Shown in pieces: positions 1 to 7,054 of a stretch of DNA of 10,737 nt (positions are counted from its first letter, which is position 1; the number at the start of each line of letters is the position of its first letter). Location: assembly GCA_937952455.1 (NCBI GenBank), contig CALFYU010000378.1, positions 1 through 10,737 of the forward strand, read 5' to 3'. The notes beneath the pieces were generated by a model. That model was given only the letters and a program-made list of their open reading frames with translations, made no database searches and had not been told where the DNA came from. The DNA is from an uncultured Planctomycetaceae bacterium. Its GTDB lineage: Bacteria > Planctomycetota > Planctomycetia > Planctomycetales > Planctomycetaceae. Made by a program: the position numbers and the translations under genes.

Positions 1-1
1 G

Positions 2-25
2 TCTTGGTGCCACTCTTGGTACCAC
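2..25. repeat. Two tandem 12-base units at the left edge
   Basis: The unit TCTTGGTGCCAC (2-13) is followed directly by TCTTGGTACCAC (14-25), with one mismatch in twelve. The second copy contains the palindrome GGTACC. It lies downstream of the cupin gene stop and may be the end of a longer array cut by the window edge. Two units are too few to say more. Confidence 0.4.
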
Positions 26-57
26 CTCACTGAGAACTGCTGAAAATCCCGCGTAAA

Positions 58-411
58 TCAGACCTGTGGAATGTATTTATTGAACAACTCGGCGTAATCC
101 TCGCGGATCGGGCTGAATACGTCGAGCACGGTGGCGGGGCCATTCACCGCGACCGCTTTGTGCGGGGTGTTGGGGGGAATGATAAACAACGACCCCGCTT
201 CGCAGAGTCGGGTTTCGTTGCCGATGGTCAGTTCGATCTGCCCCTTCAACAGAATGCCCCCCTGCTCGTGCGGGTGGTCGTGCAGCGGGACGACGGCCCC
301 TTCGTCCATTTCCAGATAGGAGAGCATCAGGTTTTCGCCATAGGGGGTCCGCATTCGGCAGCCGGGGACCGGTTCGATGGCCTGGATCGTGTTGATGTCG
401 ATAAACGGCAT
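58..411 (-). CDS. Small single-domain cupin, KdgF-like
   Basis: A 117-residue protein that is one complete cupin beta-barrel. Cupin motif 1 is visible as H44-D-H46-P-H-E49-Q50 followed by GGILLKG (51-57). Motif 2 is around residues 73-84, with G73 and P79-P-N-T-P-H84. H44, H46, Q50 or E49, and H84 are the expected ligands of one divalent metal. The HDHPHEQ block is typical of KdgF-type cupins, which in pectin and alginate degraders open the ring of 4,5-unsaturated uronates. That role here is inference, because many small cupins share the pattern and no uronate pathway genes are nearby. No signal peptide is visible, so it should be cytoplasmic. The start at 411 is set by a near-perfect ribosome binding site. 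The open frame runs upstream to 879, but that part is antisense to the aminotransferase gene. The gene lies 71 bases downstream of the aminotransferase gene in the same direction and could be co-transcribed, though its strong own binding site allows independent translation. Confidence 0.9.
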   Translation of the reverse strand: MPFIDINTIQAIEPVPGCRMRTPYGENLMLSYLEMDEGAVVPLHDHPHEQGGILLKGQIELTIGNETRLCEAGSLFIIPPNTPHKAVAVNGPATVLDVFSPIREDYAELFNKYIPQV

Positions 412-416
412 GATTT

Positions 417-424
417 CCCTCCTC
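417..424 (-). promoter_or_regulatory. Ribosome binding site of the cupin gene
   Basis: The minus strand reads GAGGAGGG, with the GGAGG core ending six bases before the ATG at 411. It fixes the start of the 117-residue cupin against the longer open frame that continues upstream. Confidence 0.8.
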
Positions 425-482
425 GGCAAGATGAGCGGTCGCAAACTAATCGGCGCGCCGGCAGCCGCGCTGTCGCTGACGA

Positions 483-1679
483 TCATAGCAAATTCCGCAG
501 CGCATCGGCCAAGCCGTCGACTTCGCGTGCGGATGTGTAGAGATGGCACGAAATCCGCAACAGCCGTTTGCCTTGCCAATGGATCACGGGAACTTCGATC
601 TGGTGCTGTTTCCAAAGTTGTGCCTGCAGCGGATCGCGGACTCCCTTCTTGAGCGGCGGCTCTTCTGCAGGCGGCAACGGCAGGGCGATCATCGATCCGT
701 ACCAGGCCTGGCTGTCCGGGAGCTCCGTGGGCAATCCGGTCACTTCGGCAATGCGATAGCGGGCGTATTGTGCCAAATCGTGCGAGCGGCGGCGGAAATT
801 GCGAATCCCGGCGCGACACAAATAATCGATCGCAGCGGGAATCGTCAGTTGCGGAGCGGGGTCCCGGGTGCCGGACCAATGGAACTCATCTTGCCAACGT
901 GCTTCGGCACCGGCCAGACTGCCGCCCCAACTGATGACCAGCGGTTCCAGATTCCGCTGGACGCGGGGATGCGCATAGAGAAATCCCGATCCGAACGGCG
1001 CGGAGAGCCATTTGTGTCCGCTGGCGAGATAAAAATCGCAGCCGAGGGCGTCGATGTTCAACGGCAACATTGCCAACGCGTGCGGACCGTCGATGCAAAT
1101 CGAAATGCCCCGCGACTGTGCCCGCCGGCAGATGTCTGCGACGGGAAAGATCACGGCGGTGGGGGAAGTAACGTGATCGACAACGATCAATCGCGTGTTG
1201 TCGCTAGCGGCCGACATCAGCGAGTCAGTCAATTCCTGCCCGTCGGTCAACGGATCGGGGAGTTTGTGCACGACCAATTTGGCCCCGGCTTTTTGACAGA
1301 TTGTCCGCCAGATTCGAAGCACCGCCCCATAGGCGTGATTCGTGGTGAGAATTTCGTCCCCTGGCTTCAGGTCCAGCGACTTAGCGACAATATTCATCCC
1401 CGTCGTGGCATTGTCAACGAAGGCCAAATTGTCGGCGGAGGTGCCGACAAACTCCCCCAAATACTCGGCGGCATGCAGCAATTCCGCCTCAACATGCCTT
1501 ACGAAAAAGTCGAACGGCTGGGATTCCAGGCGGTCCGTCCATTCCTGCCGGGCGTGCTGCACTTCGCGTGCGGCGGGGCCGAATGAGCCGTGATTCAGAT
1601 AGACGACTTCGGGGGGCAACGACCATTCCCGCCGCCAATGCCGCCATGCGATGTCGTTTTCAGCCGAGGTGTAACTCAT
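483..1679 (-). CDS. Class V aminotransferase-fold PLP enzyme, isopenicillin N epimerase-like
   Basis: A 398-residue fold-type I PLP enzyme of the class V aminotransferase group. The N-terminal VYLNHGSFG (26-34) and NATTGMN (90-96) are hallmarks of the isopenicillin N epimerase-like branch. NHAYGAV (114-120) supplies the aromatic/His residue stacking on the cofactor, D197 in ICIDGPHAL pairs with the pyridine nitrogen, and K223 in SGHKWL is the Schiff-base lysine. RISCHLY (375-381) near the end is the usual carboxylate-binding Arg region. Such enzymes act as epimerases, desulfurases, lyases or aminotransferases, so the substrate cannot be named. A beta-lactam role is not implied. An in-frame ATG at 1736 would add 19 residues. 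I prefer 1679 because the homology block begins soon after it and the extra codons are poor in G or C at the third position (about 7 of 18), unlike the codons after 1679. Neither start has a clear ribosome binding site. Confidence 0.88.
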   Translation of the reverse strand: MSYTSAENDIAWRHWRREWSLPPEVVYLNHGSFGPAAREVQHARQEWTDRLESQPFDFFVRHVEAELLHAAEYLGEFVGTSADNLAFVDNATTGMNIVAKSLDLKPGDEILTTNHAYGAVLRIWRTICQKAGAKLVVHKLPDPLTDGQELTDSLMSAASDNTRLIVVDHVTSPTAVIFPVADICRRAQSRGISICIDGPHALAMLPLNIDALGCDFYLASGHKWLSAPFGSGFLYAHPRVQRNLEPLVISWGGSLAGAEARWQDEFHWSGTRDPAPQLTIPAAIDYLCRAGIRNFRRRSHDLAQYARYRIAEVTGLPTELPDSQAWYGSMIALPLPPAEEPPLKKGVRDPLQAQLWKQHQIEVPVIHWQGKRLLRISCHLYTSAREVDGLADALRNLL

Positions 1680-1761
1680 GTAGGAATCTGAAAAACCAAA
1701 GCCTGTTTGAATCCGAACACGTGACGATCCGGGCATAGGGGCGAAAAGACGATTTCAAGCC

Positions 1762-2733
1762 TCAATCACCGGAGGCACCCTTGAATAATTTCCGGCCGAG
1801 CCGCTGGTTGAAGGCCGTCCAATGCGATTTGCCGTTGGGATCGTCGCTGATGTCACGGAGAAACTCGTTCACCTTGGCGTCGAGATTATCGATGTGATGC
1901 AGAGCGACCGCTTCGGGGGTCATCGGCAACTTTGGGCTGCCGAATTCGTAGGTCCCGTGATGGCTAAGAATCAGGTGTTTGATCCGCAGTGCCGTTTCTT
2001 CGGGAAACGGCGTCCCCTTTTCCGCCGCCCATTCGGCCAGTTTTTCGTTGAGCATTTCCACGCCAATCACCAAATGCCCCAACAATTGCCCCGCGTCAGT
2101 ATAGATGCAGCTCTCTTCATGGTCTAATTCACGTATCTTGCCCGCGTCATGCAGCAGCACACCCGCTTTTACAAGATTAAAATCGACACTGGGATACAGC
2201 GGCGCTATCCGGTCGGCGACCTCCATCATATTGACGACGTGTTCGAGCAAACCGCCCAAGTAGGCATGGTGTGCTTTCGTGCCGGCGGGGGCTTGCGTGA
2301 ATCCCTGCATGAAGTCTTCGTCCGCCAAAAACCGCTGCAGCAATTCGCGGACGTCGTCATCGTCAATTTCGGCGACCAGTTCGGCCATTCGAGCGGTGAG
2401 TCGCTCGACGTCGCACTCAGCCTGAGGGGTAAATTCCTCCGGATCGAGGCCTTCGGTTGGGACCGCTTCGATCTTGGTGAGGATCATCTGCAGGGTGCCT
2501 TGGAACATCTGCACTTTGGCCTGAACCTTCACGAAGGCCCCCGCATCAAGGTGGGCCATCGAGGTTTCGCTGACGTTCCACATCAGCCCGCTGATGGCCC
2601 CCGTCTTGTCGCGGAGATTGGCCAACAGGTAGGTATTTCCGTTGCGATTGGCCCGCAGTTGTTTGTCGGCGATGACATAAATCTCTTCGACGGATTCTCC
2701 GTCAACCAAGTCACGAACAGCACGGCGAGACAT
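1762..2733 (-). CDS. yhaM: YhaM-type 3'-5' exoribonuclease (OB-fold plus HD domain)
   Basis: A 323-residue protein with the two-domain layout of the YhaM/Cbf1 family, close to its usual length of about 314. Residues about 15-95 form an OB-fold nucleic-acid-binding domain (YLLANLRDKTG, then QMFQGTLQMIL at 75-85). Residues about 150-290 form a metal-dependent HD phosphohydrolase domain: H155-H156, GGLLEHV (160-166), the HD pair H195-D196 in LLHDAGKI, YTDAGQLLGH (211-220), LSHHG (256-260) and D282. In Firmicutes, YhaM degrades RNA, and single-stranded DNA, from the 3' end with Mn2+. The same role is inferred here, in the cytoplasm. The frame can be extended to a TTG at 2757, but the ATG at 2733 has AGAAGG eight bases upstream and is the better start. 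It is followed 82 bases later by the PLP enzyme gene in the same direction. No fault is visible in the frame. Confidence 0.9.
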   Translation of the reverse strand: MSRRAVRDLVDGESVEEIYVIADKQLRANRNGNTYLLANLRDKTGAISGLMWNVSETSMAHLDAGAFVKVQAKVQMFQGTLQMILTKIEAVPTEGLDPEEFTPQAECDVERLTARMAELVAEIDDDDVRELLQRFLADEDFMQGFTQAPAGTKAHHAYLGGLLEHVVNMMEVADRIAPLYPSVDFNLVKAGVLLHDAGKIRELDHEESCIYTDAGQLLGHLVIGVEMLNEKLAEWAAEKGTPFPEETALRIKHLILSHHGTYEFGSPKLPMTPEAVALHHIDNLDAKVNEFLRDISDDPNGKSHWTAFNQRLGRKLFKGASGD

Positions 2734-2741
2734 GTAAAAGA

Positions 2742-2747
2742 CCTTCT
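2742..2747 (-). promoter_or_regulatory. Ribosome binding site of the YhaM-type gene
   Basis: The minus strand reads AGAAGG with eight bases to the ATG at 2733. This decides for that ATG over the upstream TTG at 2757. Confidence 0.65.
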
Positions 2748-3012
2748 TGCGGAGCAATTCCGCCCGAATAGGGGATGTGTATGTGCCGCAAATGCGACCG
2801 AGGCGATTCTAAGATGTGCCCGATCAACCAACAAGGCAACGGCCGTTCGATGGGCCTTTTCTTACGAGTCGTTTCAAAACCGTCTGGTGCGTCACGGAGA
2901 CGCTAGCATGCGAGTTTCTCGAACAAGCGCAACCGGGTTTCGAAACGGGTTCTCGTTGATGACGCATTGGATTCCATCGGTAAATGAGCCTGCCACGACA
3001 TCGTTGCCGCCG

Positions 3013-3636
3013 TTACCGCGGCTCGCGCCACATCAGCCACAAATTCGGCCCCCCGCCGGGAAGCTGCACGGTTTTGACGACCTCGAACCCATGCCGCTCG
3101 TAAAACGCCAGATTCTGCTGCTTGCTATTTTCCAAATAGGCGGGCGCGCGTTCTCGGTCCATACGCTCGATCATCGGCCGCATCAGCTTTGAGCCGATCC
3201 CTCGTCCGCGCAATTCGGGAAGCGTACCGATCGCGAACAGATAATAATGCGGCTCACGGGGGTGGTTGCCGTCGACGAGCGACTGCACCTGCAGCATTCG
3301 CCGCAATCCCCTCCAGCGAACGATCCGCAGCACGGCCGGGAGTTGCCCGAGCGTTTCCGCAAAGCCGACGTGGGTGCTAATCCCCGGCGGCAGCCACATT
3401 GTCGCCCCAGTGCCGTCGCTCATCAGATAGTTTTCGTCATGCCGCGTGTATAAAACGGATGCCAGCATGCGGAAGAACTCGTGAATCGCCGCGGAACGGC
3501 GATGGTCTTTCCGCACGACCCAGCTGACCGCCGGATCGTCATCACACCCTCGGGCAATCACATCGACCACCGTGGCCGCCTGATCGGCGGTGGCTTTGAC
3601 GATCGTGGCGTCGGCTGATGAATCGGTGACGGACAT
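3013..3636 (-). CDS. GNAT family N-acetyltransferase
   Basis: A 207-residue GNAT protein. The acetyl-CoA pyrophosphate loop is clear as R143-G-R-G-I-G148, preceded by the beta4 strand HYYLFAIGTLP (130-140). The C-terminal motif AYLENSK (166-172) followed by FYERHGFEVV (178-187) is typical of GNAT motif B. The middle part (MWLPPGIS, 80-87, and the basic stretch 104-114) resembles a branch of GNATs seen in actinobacteria, fungi and planctomycetes that includes antibiotic-type acetyltransferases. Substrate is unknown; amines, amino acids or small xenobiotics are all possible. It is probably a soluble cytoplasmic enzyme. The ATG at 3636 lacks a clear ribosome binding site, but the homology region fits this start. 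It stands alone, 279 bases from the YhaM-type gene and divergent from the kinase gene across a 330-base gap. Confidence 0.88.
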   Translation of the reverse strand: MSVTDSSADATIVKATADQAATVVDVIARGCDDDPAVSWVVRKDHRRSAAIHEFFRMLASVLYTRHDENYLMSDGTGATMWLPPGISTHVGFAETLGQLPAVLRIVRWRGLRRMLQVQSLVDGNHPREPHYYLFAIGTLPELRGRGIGSKLMRPMIERMDRERAPAYLENSKQQNLAFYERHGFEVVKTVQLPGGGPNLWLMWREPR

Positions 3637-3875
3637 GCGGAATCGGGTGTGGAAGCCGTTTCGAAGAGATTATGGTTAAGTTTAGGCGAAACTCTGGTGA
3701 CGAACCAGCATACGTTGCGCGAAGCGAAAATATTCAGACAGTGGATAACGCCAATGGTTTTCGCCTCATGGGCCACGTGCCCCTCTCCCCTAATCCCGAG
3801 ACGTTCTCGGCGCGACCGTCGGCGAGAAATTCAGCGTGTGCCGGAATGCGGTCGCATGAAATCGGAGATTACGGT

Positions 3876-3899
3876 GGCCAACCATTGGCCGAACCGGTT
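3876..3899. promoter_or_regulatory. Adjacent palindromes upstream of the kinase gene, possible operator
   Basis: GGCCAA-CCA-TTGGCC (3876-3890) is a perfect inverted repeat with a three-base centre. It is followed one base later by the eight-base palindrome AACCGGTT (3892-3899). Both lie 67-90 bases before the kinase GTG, a usual place for regulator binding. No T-run follows, so this is not a terminator. Function is inferred from position only. Confidence 0.25.
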
Positions 3900-3953
3900 A
3901 GGATATTTAGTTGATTGCTGCGGGCCACCGGGAACCCCTCTGTAGCGTTTTCC

Positions 3954-3960
3954 AGGAAGG
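3954..3960 (+). promoter_or_regulatory. Ribosome binding site supporting a GTG start of the kinase
   Basis: AGGAAGG sits six bases before GTG at 3967. This strong site decides the unusual GTG start; the N-terminal module begins directly after it. Confidence 0.8.
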
Positions 3961-3966
3961 TAATCC

Positions 3967-6582
3967 GTGACCGACCGTCGGCCGAACACCGCGAGCGATT
4001 ACGACCGCCAACTGGCCGGAATCGCAGATGAATATTTGCGGCAGCTTGATCGCGGCGCTCCGGTCGACGTTGAAGAGTTCTGCCGCAAATTTCCTGAGCG
4101 TGCGCAGAGCATCCGCGACGTTCTCCCCGTGATTTCAATCCTCTCCGGGCGGCTGTTCGCGAGCAACGAACTTCCGTATGTCTTGGGGGACTACCGTCTG
4201 GTCCGCGAACTTGGTCGCGGAGGGATGGGAATCGTCTATGAGGCGGAACAGATCTCTTTGCAGCGGCAGGTAGCGCTCAAGATTCTGCCGTTTGGCGCGG
4301 TCCTCGATCAGCATCAACTCCAGCGGTTCAAGAACGAGGCGACAGCGGCGGCGGCGCTGAAGCATCCGCACATTGTCGGCATCTATCAATTTGGCTGTGA
4401 CCGCGGCGTTTATTTTTACGCGATGGAGTTCATCGATGGGCTGGACGCCGGCAAGCTCATTGCCTGGTTGCGGAAACATGAGGGGACGCCGTTCGCCGCC
4501 CCGTCAGAATCGGGCGACACGCAGGACACTCGCCAGAATTTGACAGGGAATTTTCAGGTACCGCCCGACGCCACAACGCGGATTGCCGCTGATTCACAAC
4601 GATCCGCGATCGCCCCTCCGACTCAAGAATTCCCACCGCCAAATGCCGCTACCGAAGTCGACGACACGCACTTTGCGCGAATCCACGCAATGATCCGCAA
4701 CAAGCGTGAACGGATCGCGATGACGGTGCAATGGGCAATCCAGGCAGCCGAAGGTTTGTATTATGCCCACGAGCAAGGAATTCTACATCGTGACATCAAG
4801 CCGTCGAACTTGATCGTCGACCGCACCGGACGGTTGTCGATCGCAGATTTTGGCTTGGCCTGCGTCGAGGGAGAAAAATCACTGACCGCCACTGGCGGGG
4901 TCGTGGGGACGCTGCGATATATGAGCCCCGAACAGGCTTCCAGCGAGCCGGTCGCGTTGGACGGCCGGAGCGATGTGTATTCTTTGGGTGTCACGCTCTA
5001 TGAGATGCTCACGCTTCGGCCGCTTGATTGGGATGCGCCCGGTCACCCCTCACGGGATACGAGCGACATTGGGCCCATTGCCCCGCGCAAGCTCGAACCG
5101 GCGATTCCCCGGGATTTGGAGACGATTATTCTCAAGGCGATCGCGCATCGCCCCATTGACCGCTATGCGACGGCCAAGGCGTTGGCCGAGGATTTGACGC
5201 GCTACGCAAACCACGAACCGATCCTGGCCAAGCGGTCCGGCCCGGCGAAACGGATCGCGCGGTTCGTGCGTCGTCGCAAGTCCCTGGCGGCCCTACTTTC
5301 GATCCTGGCAACGCTGCTCGTGCTGATTGCCGCCGGCGTGTTGCACGTTCGGATTCCCCCTGTTCCGCTCGCCGATGTCGCAACGACTCAGGCGGACCGC
5401 TCGGCAGTACGACAGACAATTCTGGCCCCGGCAAACTGGCCAGTCGCGCGGGCCTTCAGTGATTTCGTGCTGGGAGCGCCGGGGGCCGTCAATGGCGACT
5501 GGCATTATATGTATTCGCCGCACGGTCAACGGGACGGCCGGTATCTTCATTACCCGATATTTCAAAAAGCCAACAGAGCTTACGGCGCAACCCTGGACTG
5601 GCGTGGGAGCACCATTAGCGCGTCGAACATGCACCCGGGAACGGACGGGCGGATGCCGATAGTTGCCTGGAAGTGCCCGATCGCCGGCCGCATCATATTG
5701 CGCGGATTCTTTATGGATGCGGATCCCGGCGAAGAGGCTCGTGACGGCGGTATCGAATGGTTCGTCGACATGAACAGCACACCGGAAGAGCCGGGGGAAT
5801 TGGCGCATGGTTCGATTGCAAACGGCGGCGCCGCGCAGCCCTTCAACCGTTCGTTTGAAGTGCAGGCCGGGGACATGATCTATTTCGGCGTTGATGCGGG
5901 GGCCAATCCGTTGAACGACTCTACGCGTTACGATATCCAAATCGAATACCAGACAATTACAGTTCCCGACATTTCGGATCGCCGCCTGCTCGCGCAATCA
6001 GATGCCGATTTCTTACCGAACTGTCCGAAAGCGGAAAACGGAGATTGGCGGTATCTACACGCAGCACATCGTAAGCGGGATGGAGACTATCAACCCTACG
6101 AGATGTTCTGCGAAGAGTTCCAGGCCTACGCGATGATCCCCGGCTGGCAAGGGAGTACGGTGACGGCGAAGAATATGCACCCCGGCGAGGAGGGGCAAAT
6201 GCCAATCGTGGCCTGGACCAGCCCGGTTTCGGGGATCGTGCACGTCTACGGATTTGTCAATGATCAAGACGGCCGTGAAGAATCGCCCGACGGCGGCATC
6301 GGCTGGTTTCTCGACATGAACAGCACCGCAGAGGACCCCGGCGAACTAGCGGCAGGAGTTATCGAAAATGGCGCTCCCCGGCAGGACTTCGACCTATTCG
6401 TGGAAGTCTTAGAGGGGGACACAATTTATCTCGGTATTGATCCGTTGGCGAATCCGCTCAACGACAATACCGACTACGAATTGAACGTCGAGCTGATCAC
6501 GACCAAATTGCATAAATTGCACCGCGCGCCGGAAGTTCGCCCGTCACAGGCGGACGCCCGACAAGCGGCCGTCGAGCGTTAA
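3967..6582 (+). CDS. Membrane Ser/Thr protein kinase with twin extracytoplasmic domains
   Basis: An 871-residue Hanks-type kinase of planctomycete layout. Residues about 11-60 form a small helical module (ADEYLRQLDRG, then VEEFCRKFPE) often seen before planctomycete kinase domains. The kinase domain spans about 76-415: glycine loop GRGGMGIV (83-90), VALK with K105, helix-C E124, hinge MEFIDG (153-158), HRDIKPSN (274-281, base D276), DFG (294-296), SPE (320-322) and DVYSLG (336-341). All catalytic residues are present, so it should be active. A Pro/Ser/Thr-rich insert of about 65 residues (171-235) lies between the hinge and the catalytic loop. After the basic RRRK (435-438) one hydrophobic segment (439-459) crosses the membrane, leaving the kinase inside. 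The outside part (about 490-843) is a tandem duplication with a period of 182 residues. The two cores (555-660 and 737-842) align without gaps at 59 of 106 identities by my count. Blocks such as GDxIYxGxD and ANPLND recall the jelly-roll-like modules common in planctomycete surface proteins. The ligand is unknown. No phosphatase or regulator gene adjoins it. Confidence 0.93.
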   Translation: MTDRRPNTASDYDRQLAGIADEYLRQLDRGAPVDVEEFCRKFPERAQSIRDVLPVISILSGRLFASNELPYVLGDYRLVRELGRGGMGIVYEAEQISLQRQVALKILPFGAVLDQHQLQRFKNEATAAAALKHPHIVGIYQFGCDRGVYFYAMEFIDGLDAGKLIAWLRKHEGTPFAAPSESGDTQDTRQNLTGNFQVPPDATTRIAADSQRSAIAPPTQEFPPPNAATEVDDTHFARIHAMIRNKRERIAMTVQWAIQAAEGLYYAHEQGILHRDIKPSNLIVDRTGRLSIADFGLACVEGEKSLTATGGVVGTLRYMSPEQASSEPVALDGRSDVYSLGVTLYEMLTLRPLDWDAPGHPSRDTSDIGPIAPRKLEPAIPRDLETIILKAIAHRPIDRYATAKALAEDLTRYANHEPILAKRSGPAKRIARFVRRRKSLAALLSILATLLVLIAAGVLHVRIPPVPLADVATTQADRSAVRQTILAPANWPVARAFSDFVLGAPGAVNGDWHYMYSPHGQRDGRYLHYPIFQKANRAYGATLDWRGSTISASNMHPGTDGRMPIVAWKCPIAGRIILRGFFMDADPGEEARDGGIEWFVDMNSTPEEPGELAHGSIANGGAAQPFNRSFEVQAGDMIYFGVDAGANPLNDSTRYDIQIEYQTITVPDISDRRLLAQSDADFLPNCPKAENGDWRYLHAAHRKRDGDYQPYEMFCEEFQAYAMIPGWQGSTVTAKNMHPGEEGQMPIVAWTSPVSGIVHVYGFVNDQDGREESPDGGIGWFLDMNSTAEDPGELAAGVIENGAPRQDFDLFVEVLEGDTIYLGIDPLANPLNDNTDYELNVELITTKLHKLHRAPEVRPSQADARQAAVER
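5491..6492 (+). repeat. Tandem duplicated sensor-type domain within the kinase gene
   Basis: The two protein repeats both begin at NGDW (residues 509 and 691) and end near residues 660 and 842. Shared landmarks in order are NGDW, RDG, GST, NMHPG, MPIVAW, DGGI, DMNST, PGEL, GD.IY and ANPLND. The DNA has diverged, so this is an old intragenic duplication rather than a recent one. Confidence 0.85.
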
Positions 6583-6604
6583 ACCCGAAATGCCCAAAAA
6601 AAAG

Positions 6605-6636
6605 AGACCTGCCGCAACCCGGTGTGCGGCAGGTCT
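6605..6636. terminator. Hairpin terminator between convergent kinase and tRNA-Cys genes
   Basis: A perfect 12-base stem (AGACCTGCCGCA with TGCGGCAGGTCT) encloses an eight-base loop. On the minus strand it is followed, after two bases, by eight T residues (complement of the A-run 6596-6603), making a strong Rho-independent terminator for tRNA-Cys. On the plus strand only three T residues follow, so it would be a weaker terminator for the kinase gene. Confidence 0.85.
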
Positions 6637-6644
6637 TTGAGTAG

Positions 6645-6718
6645 AGGCGCCGGTCGGATTTGAACCGACGAATGGCGGATTTGCAATCCGCTGCCTTGGA
6701 CCACTTGGCTACGGCGCC
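6645..6718 (-). tRNA. tRNA-Cys (anticodon GCA)
   Basis: A 74-base cloverleaf. The acceptor stem GGCGCCG pairs with CGGCGCC over seven bases. The anticodon stem GCGGA/TCCGC carries the loop TTGCAAA with anticodon GCA. The T arm is GTCGG-TTCAAAT-CCGAC. The discriminator base is U, as expected for tRNA-Cys. CCA is not encoded, so it must be added by the nucleotidyltransferase. The D arm has a short GCC/GGC stem. A hairpin terminator lies just downstream and a promoter just upstream, so it looks like a single-gene transcript. Confidence 0.96.
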
Positions 6719-7054
6719 TTTTGAGTCTTCGTTTCGGGCAGAATAGGACCTTTCCCCAATTCCGGTCAAGCCAGCGGTCGGTGAAATTTTTCCGAAGACT
6801 GAGCCTGCGAATTTTAGGTAAACTGCGCGGCCTGTTTGGACCTCGCAGCTAAACACCCATTACGTCAAGAGGTCAACAGCGAGTTCAAAAAGGATGACCC
6901 ATTCCGAAGTCACTCGGTTCGGTGCCGGTCGATGCGCCCGTCGCTGACAGCTACATACTTCGTCATTCTCGCCCGGCGGACTTTAGGGATTGCAGCGACT
7001 TCGCCGGTGGAACTCTTTGAAGGACATGCGCTTAATGCAGCGGTGAAGGTGGAA
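6719..7054. other. Gene-free stretch upstream of tRNA-Cys
   Basis: Apart from the tRNA promoter at its left end, I see no gene here. Open frames on both strands have no protein-like pattern, and the one that crosses it on the plus strand runs antisense to two better minus-strand genes. There is no obvious repeat or strong hairpin. It may be a decayed gene or a 3' region of the EF-G domain IV-like gene. Confidence 0.5.
6740..6769 (-). promoter_or_regulatory. Candidate sigma70-type promoter of tRNA-Cys
   Basis: On the minus strand TTGACC (6764-6769) and TATTCT (6740-6745) are separated by 18 bases. The -10 ends 21 bases before the mature tRNA 5' end, leaving room for a leader of about 14 bases. 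Match and position are good, but the call is by eye. Confidence 0.5.

Larger units (their letters stand above)
3637..3966. other. Gene-free gap between the divergent GNAT and kinase genes
   Basis: This 330-base stretch must hold the promoters of both divergent genes, but I could not pick out a convincing -35/-10 pair for either. It contains small perfect inverted repeats, CCGAGA-CGT-TCTCGG at 3796-3810 and GGCCAA-CCA-TTGGCC at 3876-3890. The short open frames inside (for example 80 codons from 3672) have no recognisable protein features. Confidence 0.5.

Noticed and set aside
412..879. Upstream extension of the cupin frame to 273 residues
   Set aside because: The added part is antisense to the aminotransferase gene and has no protein-like pattern, and a strong ribosome binding site marks the ATG at 411.
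543..1586. Plus-strand open frame of 347 codons
   Set aside because: It lies opposite the class V PLP enzyme gene, whose motifs are unmistakable. High G+C keeps the opposite frame open.
2931..2951. Imperfect palindrome around GTTTCGAAAC downstream of the GNAT gene
   Set aside because: The outer arms do not pair in register and no T-run follows. It is probably chance.
2149..3192. Plus-strand open frame of 347 codons
   Set aside because: It is antisense to the YhaM-type and GNAT genes and shows no domain pattern.
3672..3914. Possible small plus-strand gene of 80 codons in the gap before the kinase
   Set aside because: There is no ribosome binding site and no recognisable domain or membrane segment. 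It is probably chance, although a small gene cannot be excluded.
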